From: an uncultured Coriobacteriaceae bacterium
GTDB lineage: Bacteria > Actinomycetota > Coriobacteriia > Coriobacteriales > Atopobiaceae
DNA: 9,395 bases
Direction of reading: 5' to 3'
Assembly (NCBI GenBank): GCA_947367165.1
Contig: CANBCO010000006.1
Coordinates: 1 to 9,395 of the forward strand
Both the position numbers and the translations under genes were made by a program. The notes under the pieces are model-generated. The model saw only the letters and a program-made list of their open reading frames with translations. It was not told the origin of the DNA and ran no database searches. Positions 1 through 4,276 of the stretch are shown piece after piece (position 1 is the first letter of the stretch; every line of letters begins with the position of its first letter).

Positions 1-57
1 CGCTATAGGGCTATTTTACGCATTTACGATAGCGATGGCAAGTTCCCCGAAATATAG
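1..57 (+). CDS. C-terminal end of an unidentified gene, cut by the left edge
   Basis: A frame open from base 1 ends at TAG 55-57 and would encode RYRAILRIYDSDGKFPEI. The residue mix is protein-like and it lies 43 bases before the next gene on the same strand, as expected for an upstream phage gene. The second frame is also open, to a TAA at 64-66, so the choice rests on amino-acid character alone. The function cannot be told from 18 residues. Confidence 0.35.
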   Translation, partial: RYRAILRIYDSDGKFPEI

Positions 58-100
58 ACAAATATAAAAAAGTATTTGCAGAGATTAAAGGAGAAAAATT

Positions 101-286
101 ATGGCAGAGATCAAAAAGCGCAAAGAAGGTAGGAAACAAACAAGGCTGTTTAATTTTATGTTGACGCCAGAGCAATATGCAGACCTTGAAGAATATGCAA
201 GGAAGCGTGGTATTGCCGCTTCTGCTGTTGTGAAGCTAGCCTTGTATGAATACATGGCAGCTCACAGCAAGGAATGGGAATGCTAG
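101..286 (+). CDS. Small ribbon-helix-helix (Arc/CopG-like) DNA-binding protein
   Basis: This encodes 61 residues. A basic N-terminal tail (KKRKEGRK, about 5-12) precedes a short strand (TRLFNFML, about 14-21). A helix follows (PEQYADLEEYARKRG), then a turn and a second helix (AASAVVKLALYEYMAAH). That is the strand-helix-helix order of Arc/MetJ/CopG repressors, which dimerise and insert a two-stranded sheet into the major groove. The start is supported by AAAGGAG about 7 bases upstream of ATG. The next 400 bases hold a palindrome (302-318) and two 12-bp repeats in front of a promoter, so a local or autoregulatory role is an attractive inference. No target is proven. It could also be an accessory factor of a mobile element rather than a repressor. 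Confidence 0.7.
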   Translation: MAEIKKRKEGRKQTRLFNFMLTPEQYADLEEYARKRGIAASAVVKLALYEYMAAHSKEWEC

Positions 287-301
287 GAAGAATCATCAAC
301 G

Positions 302-318
302 TGTTCCAACATGGAACA
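302..318. repeat. Perfect palindrome TGTTCC-n5-GGAACA, candidate operator
   Basis: Six-base arms TGTTCC and GGAACA flank AACAT. The palindrome starts 16 bases after the stop of the ribbon-helix-helix gene and lies upstream of the promoter at 399-427. Its left half resembles the TTCAACAT core of the repeats at 363-394. Operator function is inferred from symmetry and position only. Confidence 0.4.
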
Positions 319-362
319 AGTTCAAACTGCACCTAGAATACAACTATAACATTCTGGGTACA

Positions 363-394
363 TTTTCAACATTTTTTTCTAGTTTTCAACATTT
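363..394. repeat. Two 12-bp direct repeats TTTTCAACATTT, two helical turns apart
   Basis: Identical copies lie at 363-374 and 383-394, a 20-bp period that places both on the same DNA face. They end 4 bases before the -35 element at 399. This is typical geometry for a regulator binding just upstream of RNA polymerase; the regulator is unknown. Confidence 0.5.
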
Positions 395-398
395 ACAC

Positions 399-427
399 TT
401 GACTTTTGCACACGTTTTTGGCATTAT
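399..427 (+). promoter_or_regulatory. Sigma-70-type promoter, TTGACT-17-CATTAT
   Basis: The -35 is TTGACT (399-404), the spacer is 17 bp and the -10 is CATTAT (422-427). The start point is expected near 434. No convincing gene begins before the HNH gene at 703, so the transcript has either a leader of about 270 bases or a separate short RNA ending at the hairpin 549-584. Confidence 0.55.
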
Positions 428-433
428 TGGTAT

Positions 434-590
434 CGTGGAAGAGGTGGCAAGAGATTATGGGAATAGTTCCACATAGAGAGCTACAACGGTTACTTGATAG
501 CTGAAGTGATACTGTTTGTGCGGTCAACCTTAGACTTCACAGACCGATTAAGCCGCCTGGGCTAGATATAGCCCCGACGGCTTATTTGCC
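434..590 (+). ncRNA. Candidate structured small RNA or long structured leader
   Basis: This stretch follows a promoter (399-427) and ends at a strong hairpin. TGAAGT (502-507) can pair with ACTTCA (534-539), and CGGTC (521-525) with GACCG (542-546). These pairings cross, so they could form a pseudoknot. The closing hairpin is TAAGCCG/CGGCTTA around GGGCT/AGCCC (549-584), followed by ATTTG. No ORF with a good start covers it: a 15-codon frame at 457-504 (MGIVPH...) has only a weak ribosome site, and a frame open from 505 has no start codon. No known RNA family is recognised. Confidence 0.3.
549..584 (+). terminator. Large hairpin with interrupted stem, possible terminator
   Basis: The outer stem is TAAGCCG (549-555) with CGGCTTA (578-584). 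A 3x3 internal loop separates it from the inner stem GGGCT (559-563) with AGCCC (570-574), and the loop is AGATAT. Only a short T-run follows (TATTTG), so termination would be partial. It could instead be a protein-binding or packaging-related structure. Confidence 0.4.
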
Positions 591-601
591 TAATAAGGGT
601 T

Positions 602-685
602 CTATAGGTGCTATAGATAGAGCCCCTATCTACAGCCATATACCACTACCCTACTATACAAGCCCCTATATATGATCCTATAGCC
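602..685. repeat. Cluster of CTATAG and GCCCCTAT motifs upstream of the HNH gene
   Basis: CTATAG occurs at 602-607, 611-616 and 680-685, with another copy at 3-8. AGCCCCTAT occurs near 621-629 and again near 661-669. A hairpin at 610-636 pairs TAGATAG (614-620) with CTATCTA (626-632), with GCT/AGC below it. It sits just before an HNH gene of the type found beside phage cos sites, so terminase-binding sites are one possibility. This is not demonstrated. Confidence 0.4.
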
Positions 686-702
686 TTAGAGAGGTACAGA
701 AG

Positions 703-1095
703 ATGGGAAACAGAAAAGGAAGTAGACCTGGCTCTAGGGAGAAGATGATAGCTAAAGTAGCCAGTCTATGCCTTCCCTGTGGTATATGTGGTGATGCAAT
801 TAACTATGAGATACAAGATGCAAACCATCCTGAACACTACGAACTAGATGAGCGTATACCCTACTCTAAGGGAGGCAGTACGGATACATGGGAGAATACC
901 CAGCCAGTGCACCGCATCTGCAACTTGCTCAAAGGAAACAAAGAAGATTACTATCTTGATGGTTTATTTGACGCTTATACAAAATATAAAGGTAAGAAGT
1001 ATCAGAGCTTCAAAGAAGAATACTTACAAGAAAAAGCGCAAAATATGCAGAAAAAGTGCAATGTAACGTTTACAAGCTCAAAAATTGATATTTAG
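703..1095 (+). CDS. Phage-type HNH endonuclease
   Basis: This encodes 130 residues. AGAGAGG lies 8 bases upstream of ATG. A cysteine cluster (C23, C26, C29) is followed by the ββα-metal core: LDERIPYSKGGS at about 48-59, EN at 64-65, HRICN at 70-74 and LLKGNK at 75-80. In most family members the core reads DH; here it is DE (49-50), so the usual general-base histidine position is changed while the N and the second H/C region remain. A basic C-terminal tail follows. In HK97-like phages an HNH protein beside the terminase assists cleavage of genome ends at cos, and a P27-type terS lies 2 kb downstream here. The role in this remnant is inferred; a homing-type nuclease is the alternative. Confidence 0.8.
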   Translation: MGNRKGSRPGSREKMIAKVASLCLPCGICGDAINYEIQDANHPEHYELDERIPYSKGGSTDTWENTQPVHRICNLLKGNKEDYYLDGLFDAYTKYKGKKYQSFKEEYLQEKAQNMQKKCNVTFTSSKIDI

Positions 1096-1109
1096 CGCGA
1101 TGTAAGGCA

Positions 1110-1277
1110 TTTTTTATACGCATAAGCGATTTACCTGGTATTCTTTAATTTTTTATACAAAAGATGGGGGGTACTCCCCTCCCTACCTGCGGTTCCAGAC
1201 CCGCTCGCACCATGCAAAATACCCCCGAGGTAGAACAAACACGCTACCTGCGGTTTTGTAAGCCTTTTTTCTACTTA
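1110..1277. repeat. Repeat-rich gap with alternative hairpins before the ParB-like gene
   Basis: TTTTTTATAC occurs at 1110-1119 and 1149-1158. CTACCTGCGGTT occurs at 1183-1194 and 1244-1255. AGGTAG (1228-1233) can pair with either CTACCT copy (1183-1188 or 1244-1249), so the two hairpins are mutually exclusive. GTAAG/CTTAC (1258-1262 and 1273-1277) flank a T-rich loop just before the ribosome site. The gap also holds a G-run facing a C-run (around 1166-1180). It could be a switching leader or part of a cos/terminase site; neither is shown. Confidence 0.45.
1130..1159 (+). promoter_or_regulatory. Possible promoter for the ParB/DUF4417 gene
   Basis: TTTACC (1130-1135) and TATACA (1154-1159) are separated by 18 bp. 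The match is moderate and the region is A/T-rich, so this is tentative. It would give a leader of about 120 bases containing the repeats at 1183-1255. Confidence 0.3.
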
Positions 1278-1287
1278 CGGAGAGAGC

Positions 1288-2301
1288 ATGAAAATAGCGA
1301 AAATAAAGCAATGCCCGCATAATGAAAGAGACCACTCTAAGGGCATAGATGAGCTGGTGGAGAGTATAAAAGACGCTGGTTTCCACGGAATGATAGCCCT
1401 AAGAAGCCATGATGACCCCACTATCGTTGTTGGACACGGGCGCGTTGAAGTTCTAAAAAGGCTTGGATGGAAAGAAATACCCGATGAACAGGTTGAATGG
1501 CTCGATGACCTAACTGATGAGCAAGTAGAGAGATACAGAATAAACGACAATAAAACAAGTGACTTAAGCACATGGAATAAGGCAGCTTTGCGCACTACAG
1601 TTAACAAAATGGAGCGCAAAGGTATTGATATGAGTCGCTTTGGTTTTGATTTCAAAAGTAAGCATAGATTCTATGCAGCAGAGCGTCTAAGAACTGACAA
1701 TGCTTATAACCTCGATATTTGCAACAGAAATACCTGCGAAAAAGACGGCATGCCCAGAATACCTGAGGTTGACGTTTTGCCAGATGAGTTCGTTGGCTTT
1801 AATTTTGCAAAAAGCATGACAGATAAAGAAAAGCAAGGTAAGGCATGTCATTTTTTCATTGATGATTATCAATTTGAGAGGTTATGGAACAAGCCAAAAG
1901 ATTACCTAGATGTGCTCAAAGGCTTCAAATGCGTGATAATGCCTGATTTTAGTCTATATATGGATATGCCTGAACCAATGCAACGCTGGAATATCTATAG
2001 ATCTCTTGTATTATCTCATTTTTGGACTGAAAACGGGATTTGCGTTGTTCCACAGCTTGCATGGGCACAGCCAGAAACATACGAGTTTTGTTTTACTCCC
2101 CTACCTAAGGCCTCTACAGTTGCCGTATCGACCGTAGGATGCATTAAGGGCAAAGATGCATGGAGTGTGTTTCTTGACGGTTTAAAGGCTGCTATTAAAT
2201 CAGTAGAGCCTAAAAGATTATTGGTATACGGCAAAGCTGACAAAATCAAGCTTGATGATATAGAGGTGGTGGCGTTTAGCTCTAGGCAATTTAGAAAGTG
2301 A
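1288..2301 (+). CDS. ParB-like N-terminal domain fused to DUF4417
   Basis: This encodes 337 residues. GGAG lies 5 bases before ATG. Residues 1-110 look like the phage ParB/Srx-type domain: an N-terminal strand, a helix (IDELVESIKDAG), the GHGR motif at 49-52, then EVLKRLGWKEIP and a YRINDNK stretch at about 83-89. Residues from about 140 to the end match my recollection of DUF4417, with HFFIDDYQFERLW (188-200), PDFSLYMDMP (219-228), the tryptophan-containing segments MQRWNIYRS and LAWAQPETYEF, and STVGC (281-285). DUF4417 proteins are common in phages and islands; their biochemical role is not known to me. The GHGR domain may bind or hydrolyse nucleotide or cut DNA in relatives. The downstream gene follows within 12 bases, suggesting one operon. 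Confidence 0.75.
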   Translation: MKIAKIKQCPHNERDHSKGIDELVESIKDAGFHGMIALRSHDDPTIVVGHGRVEVLKRLGWKEIPDEQVEWLDDLTDEQVERYRINDNKTSDLSTWNKAALRTTVNKMERKGIDMSRFGFDFKSKHRFYAAERLRTDNAYNLDICNRNTCEKDGMPRIPEVDVLPDEFVGFNFAKSMTDKEKQGKACHFFIDDYQFERLWNKPKDYLDVLKGFKCVIMPDFSLYMDMPEPMQRWNIYRSLVLSHFWTENGICVVPQLAWAQPETYEFCFTPLPKASTVAVSTVGCIKGKDAWSVFLDGLKAAIKSVEPKRLLVYGKADKIKLDDIEVVAFSSRQFRK

Positions 2302-2312
2302 AGGGATTAGAT

Positions 2313-2498
2313 ATGGGAAGCGGCGGACAGGTTTCCACAACGCAGAAGCTTAAAGAGAGACAGTATAACCAGAAAATCAAAGTTGCAAGTCAAAAGACAG
2401 GCATAATGGTCATTAATGACCCAGAAAGCTTCCAAAAAATGATACCACTTGGAAATCAAAATACGAACGTCTTCGTGATAAATATGAAAGACAGCTAA
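2313..2498 (+). CDS. Small MGSGG-type protein, possibly frameshifted
   Basis: This encodes 61 residues from the ATG preceded by AAGGGA; a GTG at 2298 is in frame but overlaps the previous stop. The protein starts with a glycine-rich MGSGGQ and is basic up to about residue 30. Proteins starting MGxGG often sit beside DUF4417 genes in mobile elements, which fits this position, but no function is assigned. The frame stops at 2496-2498. The -1 frame stays open for 66 codons, from 2420 to the TAA at 2618-2620, and reads protein-like (KYERLRDKYERQLNNW). One extra A in the A6 run at 2434-2439 would join the two frames. The 61-residue product may therefore be a truncated version of a roughly 100-residue protein. 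Confidence 0.5.
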   Translation: MGSGGQVSTTQKLKERQYNQKIKVASQKTGIMVINDPESFQKMIPLGNQNTNVFVINMKDS

Positions 2499-2620
2499 AT
2501 AATTGGAGAGAAGGCTCTAAATACTCACCTGAACACTATTACAAGTCTTTCATGGTAACTTCCCCGTGCGATATTGCTTTTACTGTATACGATGAAGGAT
2601 TCGGGTCTCTTTTTAATTAA
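2420..2620 (+). pseudogene. Open -1 frame that may be the lost C-terminus of the preceding protein
   Basis: There are 66 codons without a stop and no ATG until late. The frame is rich in charged and aromatic residues (WKSKYERLRDKYE, then EHYYKSF and DIAFTVYDEGFGSLFN). It has no ribosome site or start of its own. It would join the upstream gene if the A6 run at 2434-2439 had seven bases. A single-base deletion is the simplest reading; programmed slippage is less likely because the run does not form a canonical slippery heptamer in the zero frame. Confidence 0.35.
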
Positions 2621-2644
2621 GAGCCGAACAATAATTCAAAATAG

Positions 2645-2698
2645 TTGTTTACCAAAACCGCCTTCGGGCGGTTTTTTGTTAAGGAGGTGCATGTGAAA
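2645..2698 (+). repeat. 54-bp terminator/ribosome-site module, copy 1
   Basis: It matches 3073-3126 at 50 of 54 positions. It contains a terminator hairpin (2654-2677), then TGTT, AAGGAGGTGCAT and the GTG start of the DUF2513 gene. One difference pair (2656 and 2673) lies opposite each other in the stem and preserves pairing. Confidence 0.9.
2654..2677 (+). terminator. Intrinsic terminator, 9-bp stem with TTCG tetraloop
   Basis: AAAACCGCC (2654-2662) pairs with GGCGGTTTT (2667-2675) around TTCG, and the T-run continues to 2677. It ends the upstream operon, yet lies only a few bases before the ribosome site of the next gene. Read-through or antitermination is needed to express that gene from upstream promoters. 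Confidence 0.85.
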
Positions 2699-3055
2699 CG
2701 GGACATGGATTTAGTAAGAAACATCCTTAAAGCCCTCACGGAAACAGACTCTTCTGTTCAGGCATCCGTCTTTGTAAGCGAGCAATATAGTTTAGAAGAA
2801 ATAACTTACCACTTTGAAATAATGCAAGAAGCTGGTTTAATAGATGCAAATATTCAAAGAAGTTTCTCTGGAAAAATCCTTGTTGCAGAAGCAAGTCGTC
2901 TCACTTGGGAGGGAAATGACTTTTATTCGGCTATAAAGCAAGATAGTCTATGGCAATCGGTAAAGCTAAGACTTGCCAAAGTAGCATCAGACGCACCTTT
3001 AGAAGTCATTAAGGCTTTAGCTATTAAGGTATTTGCAAAAACCTTAGGTTTGTAA
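2693..3055 (+). CDS. DUF2513 family protein (winged-helix-like)
   Basis: This encodes 120 residues from GTG at 2693, which has AAGGAGG 5 bases upstream; the longer frame from 2645 would translate the terminator. The N-terminus MKRDMDLVRNILKALTE and the blocks YSLEEITYHFEIMQEAGLI (about 39-57) and RLTWEGNDFYSAIKQDSLW (about 76-94) are the recognisable DUF2513 pattern. They read like a winged helix: helix, recognition-like helix, then the wing. DUF2513 proteins are widespread in prophages and islands, often beside terminase genes; their role is not known to me. The C-terminal helix is alanine/lysine-rich. It is followed after 17 bases by the second copy of the terminator/ribosome-site module. 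Confidence 0.75.
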   Translation: MKRDMDLVRNILKALTETDSSVQASVFVSEQYSLEEITYHFEIMQEAGLIDANIQRSFSGKILVAEASRLTWEGNDFYSAIKQDSLWQSVKLRLAKVASDAPLEVIKALAIKVFAKTLGL

Positions 3056-3072
3056 ATCTATTGGTTTATTTA

Positions 3073-3126
3073 TTGATTACCAAGACCGCCTTCGGGCGGT
3101 CTTTTGTTAAGGAGGTGCATATGAAA
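3073..3126 (+). repeat. 54-bp terminator/ribosome-site module, copy 2
   Basis: This is the second copy of the module at 2645-2698, offset by 428 bases. Differences are at 3076, 3084, 3101 and 3121. Bases 3084 and 3101 are partners in the stem and change A-T to G-C together. The last difference turns the GTG start into ATG. Confidence 0.9.
3082..3105 (+). terminator. Intrinsic terminator, 9-bp stem with TTCG tetraloop
   Basis: AAGACCGCC (3082-3090) pairs with GGCGGTCTT (3095-3103), followed by TT. It lies between the DUF2513 stop and the terS ribosome site. Only 17 bases separate the stop at 3055 from the repeat, so a terS promoter would have to lie inside the DUF2513 gene or upstream of the hairpin. 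Confidence 0.85.
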
Positions 3127-3525
3127 AAGCTAAAGAAGCCTGAAGCGGTTAAGAATAACCCTTTTATGAGCAAAAAATGGAACGAGCTCAACAAGAATAG
3201 GCATTTTGACCCAGAACAAGCCCAGCTAGTACAGCTGCTCTGCAATTGGCATGCAGTCCTTAACCAATGTATGGAAGACATCACATTTGACGGCGAGATG
3301 CAGGTTGCCTACGAAAATAAAATGGGTGATATTAAGGCGTTCCCCCAGATAGAGACAATGAAAAAGGCGTCCCATGAGATAAGGCAGCTCAATAGGCAGC
3401 TTGGAATATATGACGGAGATGAGGAGGTTGAGGATGTGCGCAAAGAGCCAACGGCGACAGAAAAAGTCCTCAAGCTCGTTGTCCACAATAGGCAAGCAAG
3501 AGCCGCGGGTGAAAATCGTTCCTGA
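3121..3525 (+). CDS. terS: Phage terminase small subunit, P27 family
   Basis: This encodes 134 residues from ATG 3121, which follows AAGGAGG by 5 bases. In the family the small subunit binds the packaging site and delivers viral DNA to the large-subunit ATPase/nuclease. Visible here are a lysine-rich start and a helical DNA-binding-like segment (WNELNKNRHFDPEQAQLVQL, about 21-40). The family-typical block GDIKAFPQIETMKKASHEIR (about 70-89) follows, then LNRQLGIYDGDEE. The tail is charged. A large subunit should follow; instead only a short overlapping frame with a TerL-like start is present, so packaging by this locus alone looks impossible. Satellites keep terS alone to redirect a helper phage's packaging, which is one reading; prophage decay is the other. 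Confidence 0.75.
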   Translation: MKKLKKPEAVKNNPFMSKKWNELNKNRHFDPEQAQLVQLLCNWHAVLNQCMEDITFDGEMQVAYENKMGDIKAFPQIETMKKASHEIRQLNRQLGIYDGDEEVEDVRKEPTATEKVLKLVVHNRQARAAGENRS

Positions 3526-3739
3526 CTACCCTTATTCAGATGGTGCTGATGCAGTAGCTTTCTGCGAGACGGTTAACTTCAATCTAGATAGCGATTGCGA
3601 GGTATTAGTAGCCCCAGCCTTTATTGGTTCAGACACATATGCTGATAAGCTTCTTGTTGGAGCTAAAGCCTCAAGCGCTATATATGGATATAAGCCACAT
3701 AAAGGGCATGTAAGCACAGAGACGCTCTACCTTAACTAA
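3434..3739 (+). pseudogene. Terminase large subunit start joined to unrelated sequence (truncated terL)
   Basis: This is a 101-residue frame. ATG 3434 has GAGGAGG 6 bases upstream and overlaps the 3' end of terS, the usual terS-terL arrangement. Residues 1-22 are basic and Ser-rich. PRVKIVPDYPYSDGADAVAF (24-43) followed by FNLDS (49-53) resembles the N-terminus of HK97-type large terminases, where the next residues are normally WQ and then the ATPase. Here the sequence changes to an unrelated, compact segment (VLVAPAFIGSD, then KASSAIYGYKPHKG) and stops. No Walker A, Walker B or nuclease motif is present. An internal deletion fusing the start of terL to the end of a distal gene would explain it. 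I do not recognise the C-terminal half, and the TerL assignment rests on pattern memory. Confidence 0.5.
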
Positions 3740-3749
3740 AGTAAGACCG

Positions 3750-3779
3750 AAAGCCCTTGAACCTTAATCCAAGGGCTTT
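3750..3779. terminator. Bidirectional terminator between convergent genes
   Basis: AAAGCCCTTG (3750-3759) pairs perfectly with CAAGGGCTTT (3770-3779), with A- and T-rich flanks that serve both directions. It lies 10 bases after the plus-strand stop at 3739. The minus-strand gene's stop (3764-3766) lies in the loop. Confidence 0.85.
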
Positions 3780-3946
3780 TCTTTCGCATGTGCTTTATAG
3801 GCGAGATCTCTTAAAAAAGCAGCTCCGCCACTTTCCTTAACCCACTCGTAGAGTTCTCTATCCTTTGGGTAGAAAGTTACTCCAATTCTCTTTTCATTTC
3901 TTTGCCTATAGCGAGACTTAGCTCTTTTTTGAGCTTCTGTTTGCAT
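3764..3946 (-). CDS. Small basic ribbon-helix-helix-like protein
   Basis: This encodes 60 residues from the ATG at 3944-3946, with AAGGAG 5 bases upstream; the adjacent GTG one codon earlier is too close to the ribosome site. A strongly basic N-terminus (about 7-20) leads into a strand-like RIGVTFYP (21-28). A helix (KDRELYEWVKESGG) and a second helix (AAFLRDLAYKAHAKEK) follow. The layout matches short Arc-like proteins of mobile elements, but the family match is weak. It overlaps the 3' end of the 37-residue membrane peptide gene by 29 bases, so the two are probably translationally coupled. Binding to the phased TGGTGCAC repeats upstream of the cluster is a reasonable guess, not shown. Confidence 0.65.
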   Translation of the reverse strand: MQTEAQKRAKSRYRQRNEKRIGVTFYPKDRELYEWVKESGGAAFLRDLAYKAHAKEKPLD

Positions 3947-4031
3947 CACCTCTCCTTTTTAATAGCATAAAAACAATAGCTCCTACAATTCCTCCGATAA
4001 AACCACCAATTAAGCTCTCTATTATTTCCAT
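3918..4031 (-). CDS. Tiny single-span membrane protein (37 residues)
   Basis: The ATG at 4029-4031 follows AAGGAGAG by a few bases. The product starts MEIIES and has one hydrophobic glycine-rich segment (LIGGFIGGIVGAIVFMLL, about 7-24). It ends in a basic tail (KRRGDANRSSKKS), predicting an outside-N, inside-C orientation. It shares GGI-x-GA followed by L-x2-R with the 33-residue peptide encoded just upstream. Its 3' end overlaps the ribbon-helix-helix gene. Size and layout recall holin-like or type I toxin-like peptides, but no family match can be claimed. Confidence 0.6.
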   Translation of the reverse strand: MEIIESLIGGFIGGIVGAIVFMLLKRRGDANRSSKKS

Positions 4032-4076
4032 AATCTCTCCTTGCTCTTGACAAATAAGGTTTAGTGTTCTAAAGTG

Positions 4077-4105
4077 GAGGTATCCCTCCAGACGAGAGAT
4101 ACCTC
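4077..4105. other. Hairpin between the two small membrane-peptide genes
   Basis: GAGGTATC (4077-4084) pairs with GATACCTC (4098-4105). Beyond one mismatch, CTC (4086-4088) pairs with GAG (4094-4096) around a 5-base loop. No T-run follows on either strand, so it is not a standard terminator. It may stabilise or process the transcript. Confidence 0.5.
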
Positions 4106-4119
4106 ACATTCGCAACTTT

Positions 4120-4221
4120 TTATTTACGGTTGCGAGTTGCTAAGTATATGATGTAAGCTCCAGCAATCCCTCCAAAGATGTTGACGCTTACATCTCTTAG
4201 CCACTTTAGAAACTCATTTAT
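4120..4221 (-). CDS. Tiny single-span membrane peptide (33 residues) with a non-standard AUA start
   Basis: A perfect AGGAGG (4228-4233) stands 6 bases before ATA at 4219-4221. That ATA opens a 33-codon frame: (M)NEFLKWLRDVSVNIFGGIA, then GAYIIYLATRNRK. The frame has no ATG, GTG or TTG start, and a stop lies two codons upstream. The only nearby ATG is in another frame and encodes just three residues. The product has a charged amphipathic start, one hydrophobic span and a basic tail, and shares GGI-x-GA and the basic end with the 37-residue peptide downstream. Expression depends on AUA initiation, which is known but rare. A degraded gene is the alternative. Confidence 0.45.
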   Translation of the reverse strand: MNEFLKWLRDVSVNIFGGIAGAYIIYLATRNRK

Positions 4222-4244
4222 ATTTTACCTCCTTTCAAAGTACT

Positions 4245-4274
4245 GTTATAACCATATACCCACCCGCCATACAA
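4245..4274 (-). promoter_or_regulatory. Candidate promoter of the small minus-strand cluster
   Basis: On the minus strand the -35 is TTGTAT (4269-4274), the spacer is 18 bp and the -10 is TATAAC (4245-4250). It lies just upstream of the AGGAGG site at 4228-4233. Read-through from tRNA-Val is a possible alternative source of transcript. Confidence 0.45.
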
Positions 4275-4276
4275 AC

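Noticed and set aside
246..476. 76-codon plus-strand frame overlapping the end of the ribbon-helix-helix gene
   Set aside because: It lacks a ribosome site, spans the palindrome, the 12-bp repeats and the promoter, and its residues (runs of F, H, T) reflect those repeats rather than a protein.
505..672. Open plus-strand frame through the hairpin and CTATAG region
   Set aside because: It has no ATG, GTG or TTG start and is better explained by hairpins and repeats that happen to lack stops.
848..1066. Second plus-strand frame inside the HNH gene
   Set aside because: It is a shadow of the HNH gene, which has the recognisable motifs in its own frame.
1183..2249. Several minus-strand frames of 60-126 codons opposite the ParB/DUF4417 gene
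   Set aside because: They are antisense shadows with low-complexity Ser/Leu content and no ribosome sites.
2434..2439. Programmed -1 frameshift at the A6 run
   Set aside because: The zero-frame codons around the run do not make a canonical X-XXY-YYZ heptamer and no strong stimulatory hairpin follows, so a simple indel is favoured.
3066..3717. Minus-strand frames opposite terS and the truncated terL
   Set aside because: They are shadows of the plus-strand genes; one reads through the terminator.
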